Of a stretch of DNA of 25,623 bases, positions 6,648-14,726 are shown one piece after another (positions within the stretch are counted from its first letter, which is position 1; each line of letters opens with the position of its first letter). This stretch comes from an uncultured Lachnospiraceae bacterium (GTDB taxonomy: Bacteria; Bacillota; Clostridia; Lachnospirales; Lachnospiraceae), in the NCBI GenBank assembly GCA_910589385.1, contig CAJUTU010000048.1, positions 1 through 25,623 on the forward strand. Reading direction: 5' to 3'. A model generated the notes under the pieces. The model ran no database searches. It was not told where the DNA came from and saw only the letters and a list, made by a program, of their open reading frames with translations. The position numbers and the translations under genes were made by a program.

Positions 6648-7337
6648 TTATTCCAAGGAAAAGGTCACAGTTACATCTCCACTTCCCAGGGCTTCCTCCC
6701 AGCCGGTCAGATTATCAATATGCCCCAGTCTTGTATAGCTCCAGAAATTGGAGCCGTAAAAAATAACAATCTGGTTCCCATTGTATAAAACGATATCCCC
6801 GGCCTGTGTTGTGGTCTGGCTGTTACTTGTGGGAAGGCTTGTTCCCAGAGGACCTACCTTTTCAAAGCCGGAATAGTCGCTCATTTGGATTACTACAGGA
6901 CTCTCCCTCATCATTTCCACCAAACCAGACACGGCTTCATTCTCTTCCAGTGTCGCTGAAAATACCACATCCCCAACCTGCACATTCATATTTGTCACTT
7001 CATTTTCCTCCGTATTATTCCGGATAGCCGTTTCACCAGGCTCCGTTTCCGGTACAGCTTCCGCTCCACTCATAACTGCTGATTCGGTCGTGTTTTCTGT
7101 TACATCAGACACAGCACTCTCCGTCATGGTTTCTGATACAGTTTCTGTGGAATCCATATCGGCGGATGATACATCTACAGTTTCTAATCTTTCCGTAGCG
7201 TCAGGCTGTGATATACTTTTTGCTACGGAAGATTCCGCTTCAGATACCGAGGCCCTTGCCTGTGTATCATTCTTTCCACATGCCGCCGAAGAAAACACAA
7301 CCGCCATAAGACAAAGTAAAATACAACATTTTTTCAC
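6648..7337 (-). CDS. Cyclophilin-like-fold lipoprotein (copy 1)
   Basis: 229 residues from a GTG at 7337 with GAGGAGA upstream. A signal peptide ends in a lipobox VVFSSAAC, with Cys20 as lipidation site, followed by a Ser/Glu/Thr-rich linker (about 21-115). The C-terminal domain (about 116-229) has the order V-Q-V-G-D-V-V-F, LVEMMRESPVVIQMSDYSGF, TQAGDIVLYNGNQIVIFYG and ending YTRLGHIDN...VTVTF, typical of small bacterial cyclophilin-like proteins (Cyclophil_like2 type). Prolyl isomerase activity is not established for this group. Two relatives in this window (11608-12291, 18530-19096) share lipobox, acidic linker and domain. It lies 33 bases after the LysE-like gene. Confidence 0.8.
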   Translation of the reverse strand: MKKCCILLCLMAVVFSSAACGKNDTQARASVSEAESSVAKSISQPDATERLETVDVSSADMDSTETVSETMTESAVSDVTENTTESAVMSGAEAVPETEPGETAIRNNTEENEVTNMNVQVGDVVFSATLEENEAVSGLVEMMRESPVVIQMSDYSGFEKVGPLGTSLPTSNSQTTTQAGDIVLYNGNQIVIFYGSNFWSYTRLGHIDNLTGWEEALGSGDVTVTFSLE

Positions 7338-7370
7338 TGTTATCTTCTCCTCGCTTATCAGATTTCTATT

Positions 7371-7979
7371 TTATGTCGGAATCGCCCGTATAAAAACAAA
7401 GATTCCAAACAAACTCAAAACTACCCCGAAAATCCGGTTCATCTTCCGGAGGTTGTCCGTCCGCTTCTTCTTTCTGGCCAGAGCCACCGCAGTCGTAAGC
7501 CCTCCCCACCAAAGGTAGGTTCCAATGAAAACGCCTAAAACCACCAGCCAGCCGTTTTCAGGCGTACTTCCTTCCGCAATGCCAAACCAGGAAAAGGCAA
7601 ACAGAAAGGTCAGAATCGCCGCCGGATTCGTAATCCCTATCGCAAAAGAAGAAAGAAACATCCGCACCCTTCCCGACACTGCCGGGATTTTGGCCGCCTC
7701 CCCTTTTCGGAAAAGAAGGCCAATTCCCATAAACAGGACAATGGTTCCCCCTGCCAGATGGATGGCAGTCTGGTATTCCAAAAGGAAATCCGAAACCATA
7801 GTCAGGCCGAAAGCCCCGATTGCAGCATAGATACAGTCCGCTATGGACGAGCCCATTCCCGTGAGAAGTCCTGCCTTTATCCCATGCTCCCATGTCCTTT
7901 GTACCGTCATGGCTCCCACAGCACCCACCGGCACCCCAAAGAGCAGCCCGATCAAAATCCCTTTCAAAAGCAGGCTCAT
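7371..7979 (-). CDS. LysE/RhtB-family amino-acid exporter
   Basis: 202 residues starting at the ATG at 7979. This start is preferred over a GTG 15 bases upstream because the GGAAGGAGG site lies between them. Five to six hydrophobic segments are visible (about 5-27, 38-60, 66-86, 110-131, 140-165, 180-200) with the family's N-terminal GLLFGVPVGAVGAMTVQRT and a central SSFAIGITNPAAILTFLF. LysE-type proteins export amino acids or related small molecules with the proton gradient. The ATG overlaps the stop codon of the DUF3737 gene as ATGA, so the two are probably translationally coupled. The substrate cannot be told; the downstream PatB-like lyase hints at sulfur or other amino-acid homeostasis. 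Confidence 0.87.
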   Translation of the reverse strand: MSLLLKGILIGLLFGVPVGAVGAMTVQRTWEHGIKAGLLTGMGSSIADCIYAAIGAFGLTMVSDFLLEYQTAIHLAGGTIVLFMGIGLLFRKGEAAKIPAVSGRVRMFLSSFAIGITNPAAILTFLFAFSWFGIAEGSTPENGWLVVLGVFIGTYLWWGGLTTAVALARKKKRTDNLRKMNRIFGVVLSLFGIFVFIRAIPT

Positions 7980-8839
7980 ACCGCCTCCTTCCACTCTCTC
8001 CTGCAGATGATTTTTGTCTTTGCCGGATCTACCTTGTCTTTTTCAACAATCAGTTCATCAATACGGTCTGCACGAATCACGCCGCCGGAAGGGTTCATCA
8101 CGCTGTCAATCTTTCCCGTGATGTCGGCATCCACGGTGGAATACTCAAAAGCCAGCGTGGTGTTCAGGAGCTTACAGTTCTTCATCACCAGATTGTCAAT
8201 GTAGCACATTCCCTGCAGGCTCTCAATGGTACAGTTAATCAGCGTCAGGTTCTTCGCGTTCCATCCCAGATATTCGCCGGAGATAAAGGAATCGTATACG
8301 GTCACATTCTCGCTGTTCCAGAAGGCATCCTTGGAAAGCATCCGGGCATTATGGATTTCCATATTCTTTACCCCGTCAAAGGAGTAATTGCCCACCAGCT
8401 GAAAATCCCGCAGCACCATATTCTGGCTGTTCATGGCAAAATAATCACCCTTTGCCGATACATGCTCCAAGGTCACATCCTCACAGTTCCAAAGTGTTTC
8501 CGCTGCATTGGGGAAGTTCACATTGCGCAGATTTACTGTGCGGCAGCGGCGGAAGTTCTTCGGGGCCTCGATCACGGCATCCTCCACCGTGATATTGTCC
8601 GTGTACCACACCCCTGCACGGGCCATCTCAAACCAGGTACAGTTTCTGGCCGTAATATTCTTCGCATACCAAAAGGGATACTTCCACTTGAACATGCAGC
8701 CCTTCAGCTCAATATCATGGCTCTCTTTCAGCGGGGACTCTCCATCCGCAAAGATGCTGTCATAGATCTTCAGATCCGCTCCCTGAAACAATGCTCTTTC
8801 TCCTGTCAAATACTCCTGTCTGATTTCTCTTGCTTTCAT
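7976..8839 (-). CDS. DUF3737 family right-handed beta-helix protein
   Basis: 287 residues, full length for DUF3737, with AAGGAGG before the ATG. Repeated short strands of the type NITARNCTW, NITVEDAVI, TVNLRNVNF, DVTLEHVSA, NMVLRDFQL and NLTLINCTI at roughly 20-residue intervals form a parallel beta-helix pattern. No signal peptide is seen, so it is cytosolic. Function unknown in the family; pentapeptide-like or pectate-lyase-like folds are often proposed. It is the first gene of a unit with its own promoter carrying the 11-base-spaced regulator repeats (8915-8970) and is coupled to the exporter gene. Confidence 0.88.
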   Translation of the reverse strand: MKAREIRQEYLTGERALFQGADLKIYDSIFADGESPLKESHDIELKGCMFKWKYPFWYAKNITARNCTWFEMARAGVWYTDNITVEDAVIEAPKNFRRCRTVNLRNVNFPNAAETLWNCEDVTLEHVSAKGDYFAMNSQNMVLRDFQLVGNYSFDGVKNMEIHNARMLSKDAFWNSENVTVYDSFISGEYLGWNAKNLTLINCTIESLQGMCYIDNLVMKNCKLLNTTLAFEYSTVDADITGKIDSVMNPSGGVIRADRIDELIVEKDKVDPAKTKIICRREWKEAV

Positions 8840-8914
8840 GATGTTTCCTCCTTCATTATGTTCAGTAATGTTTTACTTTTTATGTCTGCCCGTTCTTTCC
8901 TTTGGCTTATAATA

Positions 8915-8970
8915 AGGATACTGGATGCAGATAACATGCCGCTAACAAATAAATAAACAATTTCTAAATG
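8915..8970 (-). promoter_or_regulatory. Response-regulator-type promoter, site A (DUF3737 operon)
   Basis: On the minus strand four TTTA/GTTA cores end at 8965, 8954, 8943 and 8932, each 11 bases apart, and a -10 TATCCT lies at 8920-8915, 11 bases after the fourth core. There is no recognisable -35 hexamer; the repeats occupy its place, as in activator-dependent OmpR-family promoters. Bases 8932-8990 are nearly identical to site B at 18166-18224. The block starts immediately after the stop codon of the acetyltransferase gene. Confidence 0.75.
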
Positions 8971-8994
8971 AATTCTTGCAGATTTCTCAACTTA

Positions 8995-9597
8995 TCAGAC
9001 GGCTTCATCAGATGAACTTCCCTCTGAATCCGTTTCGATTGGTTTTATTACTTTTGCAGGTACGCCTCCCACAATCACACCAGCCGGAACATCCTTTGTT
9101 ACCACAGCCCCGGCTGCAACGATAGCGCCATCACCAATCGTAACGCCCTGTAATACTGTAGCATGGGCGCCGATCCATACATTTTTTCCGATATGAATGG
9201 GCTTTGGGATAAGATCTCTTCGATGCTGCGGGTTCTGTTCATGATTTAAAGTTGCCAGAACGACCATCGGGCCAATCAATGCCCCATCATCAATGTAAAT
9301 TCCGCCCTGATCCTGAAATTGGCAGCCTCCGTTTATGAAAACATGCTTTCCAATGTGAAGATTTTTTCCACAATCCGTATAAAACGGCGGAAACAGTCCG
9401 AAGCTCTCATCAATCTCCCGTCCTGTAAGAAGGGAAAACAACTCCCGTAGTTCCTGCGGTTCATGATAGCCGCAATTTATCCGGGCTGTTATTTTCATTG
9501 CCTCCTGGCTCAGTTTCCCCATATATACAAGAACCTCTGAGCCACGCACCACCTTTTCACCAGAATTCATTGCTGAAATAAAATTTTCCGTATTCAT
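8995..9597 (-). CDS. Maltose/galactoside-type sugar O-acetyltransferase
   Basis: 200 residues from the ATG at 9597 (AGGAGG six bases upstream); upstream in-frame codons lack a ribosome site. An N-terminal helical maltose-acetyltransferase domain (about 1-60) is followed by left-handed beta-helix hexapeptide repeats (VFINGGC, ALIGPMVVLAT, VWIGAHATVLQGVTIGDGA, VAAGAVV). The catalytic His of the family corresponds to H119 in ATLNHE. It transfers acetyl from acetyl-CoA to a sugar hydroxyl; the physiological substrate in this class is usually unclear. It is a single-gene unit with a promoter overlapped by the LysR-type dyad, as is common for such genes near LysR regulators, and ends right at the next operon's regulatory block. 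Confidence 0.88.
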   Translation of the reverse strand: MNTENFISAMNSGEKVVRGSEVLVYMGKLSQEAMKITARINCGYHEPQELRELFSLLTGREIDESFGLFPPFYTDCGKNLHIGKHVFINGGCQFQDQGGIYIDDGALIGPMVVLATLNHEQNPQHRRDLIPKPIHIGKNVWIGAHATVLQGVTIGDGAIVAAGAVVTKDVPAGVIVGGVPAKVIKPIETDSEGSSSDEAV

Positions 9598-9666
9598 AAA
9601 ATCCTCCTGCTTACTTTTCAATTTGAAACTACTATAAACATTCATAATGTGTTTCTCCATAGATTT

Positions 9667-9703
9667 AGTATAAGAAAGCAGGTTAAAAATAGCAAATACT
9701 TAT
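9667..9703 (-). promoter_or_regulatory. LysR-type promoter 1 (acetyltransferase)
   Basis: Minus-strand -35 TTGCTA (9695-9690), 17-base spacer and -10 TATACT (9672-9667). The dyad ATAGCAAATACTTAT (9689-9703, plus strand) has ATA...TAT arms and fits the T-N11-A form of LysR boxes; it overlaps the -35. The same arrangement occurs at 18251-18287 and 25087-25123. Confidence 0.75.
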
Positions 9704-9827
9704 ACTTAATAGTTTTCCATAACAAATAATTATACATTTATAACCGGTGTTTCATAAAGGTTAATGAAGGCCCACTTTTCGAATAGGAAATCAGTACACA
9801 ATAGTTACATTAGTTCATGCCAAAATA

Positions 9828-9862
9828 AGAGTCGGCATCCCAAAATTCATGTTGCCGACTCT
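9828..9862 (-). terminator. Terminator of the Ntn-hydrolase/ABC/CysE/DapA/HPr operon
   Basis: Minus-strand AGAGTCGGCA (9862-9853) pairs perfectly with TGCCGACTCT (9837-9828) around a 15-base loop, followed by TATTTTGG. It lies ten bases after the stop codon of the HPr-like gene. Confidence 0.7.
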
Positions 9863-9872
9863 GCTTAACCTT

Positions 9873-10115
9873 TCATGCCTGCATATCCTGAATGCAGTAT
9901 TGCTTTAATATTTCTATATTTGTTTCTGTCGTATCCGAAATTTTTAATTGCAATGGCCTTGAAATGTCCATGCTGAGGATGCCCATAATAGATCTGGCCT
10001 CAACCACATAATGTCCGGAACATAAGGCAAACTTCCCTTTCATGTTTGCAATGGCAGTTTCAAATTTTTTGATCAGGTCAAAACTTCCCAGATATATATT
10101 TAAAGTTGCAGACAT
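9873..10115 (-). CDS. HPr-like protein lacking the phosphoryl-accepting histidine
   Basis: 80 residues from the ATG at 10115 (GGAGGGAGG upstream; an ATG seven codons earlier lies in front of that site). The second half GHYVVEARSIMGILSMDISR matches the HPr region around regulatory Ser46 (VDARSIMGVLSL in classical HPr). The first half reads TLNIYLGSFDLIKKFETAIA where HPr has the GLHARPA active site, so His15 is absent. It cannot carry phosphate from enzyme I in the usual way; a regulatory or adaptor role, perhaps through the Ser46-like residue, is inference. Last gene of the long operon, starting 24 bases after dapA and directly followed by a terminator. Confidence 0.8.
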   Translation of the reverse strand: MSATLNIYLGSFDLIKKFETAIANMKGKFALCSGHYVVEARSIMGILSMDISRPLQLKISDTTETNIEILKQYCIQDMQA

Positions 10116-10139
10116 TTGTTTCCTCCCTCCTGGCATCTT

Positions 10140-11027
10140 TCATCCTAAGATGCCGTATGCTTTCATCGCCAGCTCCAACCTTCTTTTGTTTGTTTCTTCC
10201 AGTTCTGTAAGGGGCATTCTCGGTATGCCTGCCGCAAATCCCATAAGGTTCAGGGCGCACTTTACCGGAATGGGATTCACTTCACAAAACAAAGCCTCTA
10301 TCAATTCCATGGATTGCAGCTGCAATGCGGCGCTCTTAGCAGTCTTTCCTTCAAAATACAGCTGGCAGATATCGTGTGTCTGCCTGGGCGCCACATTGGA
10401 CAGAACAGAAATGACACCCTTTCCGCCCAAAGAAAGAACCGGCACAATCTGGTCGTCATTGCCCGAATATACGTCTACATCGCCCTCTGCCAAAGCCAAA
10501 AGTCTCGCTGTCTGGGAAATATTCCCTCCTGCATCCTTTACCCCTACAATATTTTTTACCTCGCGGCACAGTCTGACAATCGTTTCCGGCTGAATATTAC
10601 ATCCTGTCCTGCCCGGCACATTATACAGCAGTACCGGAATCTGAATAGCCTCAGCTACCGTTTTAAAATGCTGATACAGCCCATTCTGGGTTGCCTTATT
10701 ATAGTAAGGCGAAACCAGCAGAATACCATCCACCCCCGCTTTTTCTGCCTCCACAGAAAGCTCCACTGCTGTATTTGTGCAGTTTGAACCTGTTCCTGCA
10801 ATCACCGGCAGCCTTCCGGCCACTGTCCTGACACAGTGCCGGATCAGGTTCAGCTGCTCCCCATGTGTGAGCGTGGATGCTTCCCCGCTGGTCCCGGCTA
10901 CAATGATGGCATCCGATCCGTTCTGTATCTGGAATTCTGCCAGTCTGTCAAACTCTATATAATTGATGCTCCCATCTTCATGGAAGGGCGTTATGATTGC
11001 TACGCCGGCTCCCTTAAAAATCGACAT
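10140..11027 (-). CDS. dapA: 4-hydroxy-tetrahydrodipicolinate synthase
   Basis: 295 residues, full family length. Class I aldolase fold with AGTSGEA (44-50), Tyr135 in LLYNVPGRTG, Arg140 and the Schiff-base lysine K164 in VGVKDA. It condenses pyruvate with aspartate semialdehyde in the diaminopimelate/lysine pathway, in the cytosol. The ATG follows AAGGAGGAAGG and lies inside the 3' end of cysE (28-base overlap), so the two are coupled. A dapA at the end of an exporter operon, without other lysine genes, suggests a dedicated or duplicate copy; a related N-acetylneuraminate lyase or other DHDPS-family activity is possible but less likely given the intact motifs. Confidence 0.9.
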   Translation of the reverse strand: MSIFKGAGVAIITPFHEDGSINYIEFDRLAEFQIQNGSDAIIVAGTSGEASTLTHGEQLNLIRHCVRTVAGRLPVIAGTGSNCTNTAVELSVEAEKAGVDGILLVSPYYNKATQNGLYQHFKTVAEAIQIPVLLYNVPGRTGCNIQPETIVRLCREVKNIVGVKDAGGNISQTARLLALAEGDVDVYSGNDDQIVPVLSLGGKGVISVLSNVAPRQTHDICQLYFEGKTAKSAALQLQSMELIEALFCEVNPIPVKCALNLMGFAAGIPRMPLTELEETNKRRLELAMKAYGILG

Positions 11028-11584
11028 GCCCCTTCCTCCTTCTGGCTGTGATAAATCTTCGTTGGCTGTTCTTCCCGTACAAGGCGCCCCTGTGTCCCAA
11101 CCACCGTGGCACCGGCAGGAACCTCCTTCAGTACAACGGTTCCTGCTCCGATTCTGGCACCTTCGCCTACGGTAAAACTGCCCAGGATTTTAGCGCCTGT
11201 GCCTATAATCACGTTATCTTTGATGGTCGGATGACGCTTTCCCTGTTCTTTTCCTACCCCTCCAAGGGTAACTCCGTGATACATGGTAACATTGTCCCCA
11301 ATCTCTGCAGTCTCGCCAATGACCACACCATTTCCGTGATCTATAAAAAGCCCTTTTCCAATCACTGCACCCGGATGAATCTCAATCCCGGTTTTTCTTG
11401 CAGCCCTCTGGGAAATCCATCTTGCAAGGAAATAATGCTTTCCCAGATACAGCTTATGTGCTAGCCGATAATACAAAACTGCCCTGAATCCGGGATACAG
11501 GATAATCTCCAGATTGCTTTTGATTGCAGGATCTCTTTCACGGATTACCTTTGCTTCTGCTTCCAAATAAGAAATAATACCCAT
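11000..11584 (-). CDS. cysE: Serine O-acetyltransferase
   Basis: 194 residues, the short Gram-positive form. An N-terminal helical region (1-60) is followed by hexapeptide beta-helix repeats with IDHGNGVVIGETAEIG (81-96; Asp82/His83) and MYHGVTLGG (101-109; His103), which are the catalytic segments of CysE. It makes O-acetylserine from serine and acetyl-CoA, the first step of cysteine synthesis. AAGGAAAGG precedes the ATG. It starts 23 bases after the lipoprotein gene and overlaps dapA, so it is probably transcribed with the ABC exporter. No cysK is visible nearby. Confidence 0.9.
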   Translation of the reverse strand: MGIISYLEAEAKVIRERDPAIKSNLEIILYPGFRAVLYYRLAHKLYLGKHYFLARWISQRAARKTGIEIHPGAVIGKGLFIDHGNGVVIGETAEIGDNVTMYHGVTLGGVGKEQGKRHPTIKDNVIIGTGAKILGSFTVGEGARIGAGTVVLKEVPAGATVVGTQGRLVREEQPTKIYHSQKEEGACRFLREPA

Positions 11585-11607
11585 ATCCTTTCCTTCCTGT
11601 TTTCCGT

Positions 11608-12291
11608 TTACGGCTGTGAAATCTGGATAATCTTATTGCCCCATCCTTCCAGCACCGGGTTTTCTTCCACTGCCGTTATAAATTCTTCCGTTGCATCAAA
11701 TGTACCGATCTTTGTATATTCTGCTGAAATCTCCGCATCGTGGTAAAACAATACGATACGGTTAGGATCGGAATAAAATACGTCCCCCGCCTTTGCCTCT
11801 GTCACGGTTTCCGAATGGTCAGGAATCTCATACCTACTAGGGATATCATAATACTGCAGCACACTGTAGTCCGCATCCGGATCACGTTCATAGATGGGAA
11901 GTCTCCAGTCCGAAGTCCCCACATACCTTGCGATGGTTTCCGCAGTTTCATTGTCCAAAAGCGTCATCATAAAAGCCTCTCCGTTATCTCCGAACCGGAC
12001 TTCCAACTGTGCGCTGCCGCTTTCAGCCGTCTGATCCCCGCCAGACTGATTCTCCATACCGGCAATGTCCTCTGTACTGGTACGGTTTTCCGAAGGCTTC
12101 TCTGCTCCGGCATTTCCAATATTCGTGTCATCTCCCACAACATTGCTGCCCTCAGCAACTGTATCTCCTGCCCTTTCGGTATCCTGGCCGTTCTGTCCGC
12201 ATCCCGCCAGAAGCATGGCAGAAAGTACCGCTGCCGCCATCATTCCCATTCCCCTTTTTACCATAATTGTCCTGTAGTTGTTGTTCTTCAT
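11608..12291 (-). CDS. Cyclophilin-like-fold lipoprotein (copy 2)
   Basis: 227 residues from the ATG at 12291, preceded by AAGGATGG; an ATG 12 bases upstream is an alternative. Signal peptide with lipobox MLLAGC (Cys31), acidic low-complexity linker (about 32-93), then a cyclophilin-like domain: LEVRFGDNGEAFMMTLLDNE, AKAGDVFYSDPNRIVLFYHD and YTKIGTFD. The order matches the lipoproteins at 6648-7337 and 18530-19096, though sequence similarity is low. The domain family has no proven activity; ligand binding or chaperoning at the outer face of the membrane is plausible. It follows the FtsX permease gene by about 60 bases and precedes cysE by 23. Confidence 0.8.
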   Translation of the reverse strand: MKNNNYRTIMVKRGMGMMAAAVLSAMLLAGCGQNGQDTERAGDTVAEGSNVVGDDTNIGNAGAEKPSENRTSTEDIAGMENQSGGDQTAESGSAQLEVRFGDNGEAFMMTLLDNETAETIARYVGTSDWRLPIYERDPDADYSVLQYYDIPSRYEIPDHSETVTEAKAGDVFYSDPNRIVLFYHDAEISAEYTKIGTFDATEEFITAVEENPVLEGWGNKIIQISQP

Positions 12292-12353
12292 CTTTGTTTC
12301 CATCCTTTCTTTATTTTTATTGCCTGTTTTTTCAATTTTCTTTCCATCATGTT

Positions 12354-14711
12354 TTAAGATTCCGCCGTCAACACGTTCATGTCCTCCTTTCTGATCCTGC
12401 CTGATAATAGCCAGGCAAACCCAAAGAATAACAAGATTACCATTCCACCCGGAAGGAGAACACTTCCAAGTGTATTCCCTGATGCGAAATTGCTTATCCC
12501 GGCCAGACGCATGACAGTGGACACAACAGGGTCTGTGAACCCCATGGCCGCCAATGTCCCGATCACTGCCCCGGTCGCTGCCACCAATCCAAAGCGGAAG
12601 GCAAAGGAGAGCCGGAGCATCCGGACAGAGCATCCGATGGATTTATAGATTCCCATATCCTTTCGCTCCGCATCCAGAATCTTTGTCCCTGCCATTCCCG
12701 TGACAATACAGATAAATACTGCGCTCATTCCATACAGGAAAAGAATCATCATATGCATGGCAGATATGATTCCAAAAAGCCCCGGCCAGGAATTTTCATG
12801 GACATGGACGTCCCCGCCATAGGCTTGTTCCAAAGCCTTGGTAATGGCCTGTTTCTGGGAAACGTCTTCCAGGAAATAATGGTAGCACCACAGACGGCTG
12901 TCATCCTCTCCGATGGAGAGATACCCTTCCCTGCTCATTCCCAGATTTGCCCCCATATCGTTGGCACAGTGGTAGATTCCTGAAACCGTAAACTCCCTGC
13001 TGCCTTTATTTCCACGGATTGTAACGGAATCTCCTACATCTGCTCCCAGATCTGCTGCCAGCGCCTCTGTCAGCACTACCTGATCGGCCTCCCTGCTGGT
13101 CTGCCCCCTGCTGATGTGGAAACGCTCCGGCTCTGTGATTACATTTGCCGTATAATTTGTTCCGTTCACGGAAATGCTGGGCATGGCTAACAGATAGCTG
13201 TCTATGATATCCGTATAGGAAAGCACCATCTGTTCCATTTCTTCTACAGGAAGTTTTCCCATAACCTGCACGCCCAGGTCAAGGTCTGCTGGATTAAAGG
13301 CATCCATCATCCCCTTCCCGTCCGTTCCCAGCCAGCCGTTCATCCTACCTGCCAGGGATGCGAAGAACACCAGAAGTGCCGCTACCAGGCAGGCACTCGC
13401 ATAACGCCTCCTACCCGTCAAAACCTGCCGCAGCGCCAGATGGAACGTGAGCCCTTTTGCCCGAAGCCCATTGCGGAAAAAAGCGGTTCCTGACACGGAT
13501 ACCCTATCGGATTCTCCCCGGATGGCTGCCATCGGCATAATCCTTTGAATCTTACGAAGGCGCAGGATACAAAAGCCGGCCGGAACCAACAGGAGAATGG
13601 CAAGTATCCCCACACAGGGCAGAAGCGGAAAACGAACTGGAAGCAGGACTCCCGTAGTGGTAACGGTCATCCGGCTCACCATCCCTGTCATTGGAACCGC
13701 TAAAAGCATCCCCAGAATGATGCCGACTCCCATCGTTACCCCATACTGTACCAGCAGCTGTCCGGAAAGTTTCCTGCCTGTAAAGCCAAGAGTTTTCAAA
13801 ATTCCAAAGTTTTTCCATTCCTGCTCCACCAGGCCGGAAATACTGTGTCCCATCACCGCCATTGCAACTCCCAGCAAAACCACTGCAAAAGCCGCCATAA
13901 TCGCACAAAATGCATTCTGGAGGATTGCCATGAAACCGGCAATCGTATCTGCGCTGTGGATAAATTCCGTATACATGGAAAGAGGCGTGTTCTCTATCAG
14001 CTCCCTGTTCACTTCGGAAGCGGTCATGCCGCTTTCTGTTTCAATATGAATCATGCCCCCGTCCCTGGCCAGGGCGTCCATCCCGGTTTCCTCTATGACA
14101 GAGCAGATATCCTCATAGGTCTGTTCTGAGATCAGAAACCCTTTCATCCCGATCATGGAGCTGCCCATAAAAGGGTCTTCATAATAACCCGCCACTGTCA
14201 GGCTTAACTTACGCCCGCCTCTGGCAATGGGAAAGGTAATTGTATCGCCAGGCTCCAGATCCATCATGGATTTCATGGAAGGGGAGACGTACACTTCATC
14301 TTCCCTGATTTCTTCCGGAGCTTTTGCATAACCGGAAAGATTATTCTGAAAGAAACGATACTGTCCGCTCCCAGAGTTCCATGGAATCATCTGCCCCTCG
14401 CTGTCAGATTCCATGCCGTTTGCCTCATATTCAGAAAAAACCAGTTCCTGAACCTCCGCTCCCTCTACCCCTTCCTGTTCCCGGATACTTTCCAACAGGA
14501 ATTCCATATCCGGCACATCCGATGCCCATGCGGTAAGATCTCCAAAACCTGCCCTCTCCATTTCTTCCCGGATATAGCTGTTTCCCACAAGCGCAATCAT
14601 CAGTACCGTTGTCAGAGAAAGCGCTGTCAGGAGCAAAAGGATTCCTATTCCGATATAACTACCCTTATGCCGTTTCATTCCCGCACGTATCATAATCTGA
14701 TTTTCCAACAT
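12354..14711 (-). CDS. FtsX-like ABC permease (MacB/lipoprotein-exporter type)
   Basis: 785 residues with a GGGAGG site ten bases upstream. The architecture is duplicated: TM1 (about 18-43), a large extracytoplasmic domain (about 45-260), three TMs with the FtsX signature GILKTLGFTGRKL, then TM5 (about 440-460), a second extracytoplasmic domain and three TMs with GIYKSIGCSVRML. This eight-TM form is common in Firmicutes peptide-sensing, detoxification and lipoprotein-handling exporters that work by mechanotransmission rather than simple transport. It directly follows its ATPase gene (15 bases). The two-component system upstream and lipoproteins alongside fit an envelope-stress exporter; the substrate cannot be read from sequence. 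Confidence 0.88.
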   Translation of the reverse strand: MLENQIMIRAGMKRHKGSYIGIGILLLLTALSLTTVLMIALVGNSYIREEMERAGFGDLTAWASDVPDMEFLLESIREQEGVEGAEVQELVFSEYEANGMESDSEGQMIPWNSGSGQYRFFQNNLSGYAKAPEEIREDEVYVSPSMKSMMDLEPGDTITFPIARGGRKLSLTVAGYYEDPFMGSSMIGMKGFLISEQTYEDICSVIEETGMDALARDGGMIHIETESGMTASEVNRELIENTPLSMYTEFIHSADTIAGFMAILQNAFCAIMAAFAVVLLGVAMAVMGHSISGLVEQEWKNFGILKTLGFTGRKLSGQLLVQYGVTMGVGIILGMLLAVPMTGMVSRMTVTTTGVLLPVRFPLLPCVGILAILLLVPAGFCILRLRKIQRIMPMAAIRGESDRVSVSGTAFFRNGLRAKGLTFHLALRQVLTGRRRYASACLVAALLVFFASLAGRMNGWLGTDGKGMMDAFNPADLDLGVQVMGKLPVEEMEQMVLSYTDIIDSYLLAMPSISVNGTNYTANVITEPERFHISRGQTSREADQVVLTEALAADLGADVGDSVTIRGNKGSREFTVSGIYHCANDMGANLGMSREGYLSIGEDDSRLWCYHYFLEDVSQKQAITKALEQAYGGDVHVHENSWPGLFGIISAMHMMILFLYGMSAVFICIVTGMAGTKILDAERKDMGIYKSIGCSVRMLRLSFAFRFGLVAATGAVIGTLAAMGFTDPVVSTVMRLAGISNFASGNTLGSVLLPGGMVILLFFGFAWLLSGRIRKEDMNVLTAES

Positions 14712-14726
14712 AAACCATGCACCTCC

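Noticed and set aside
7892..8956. 354-codon plus-strand frame
   Set aside because: Antisense to the DUF3737 and LysE genes, with no recognisable domain or ribosome site; the minus-strand genes are certain.
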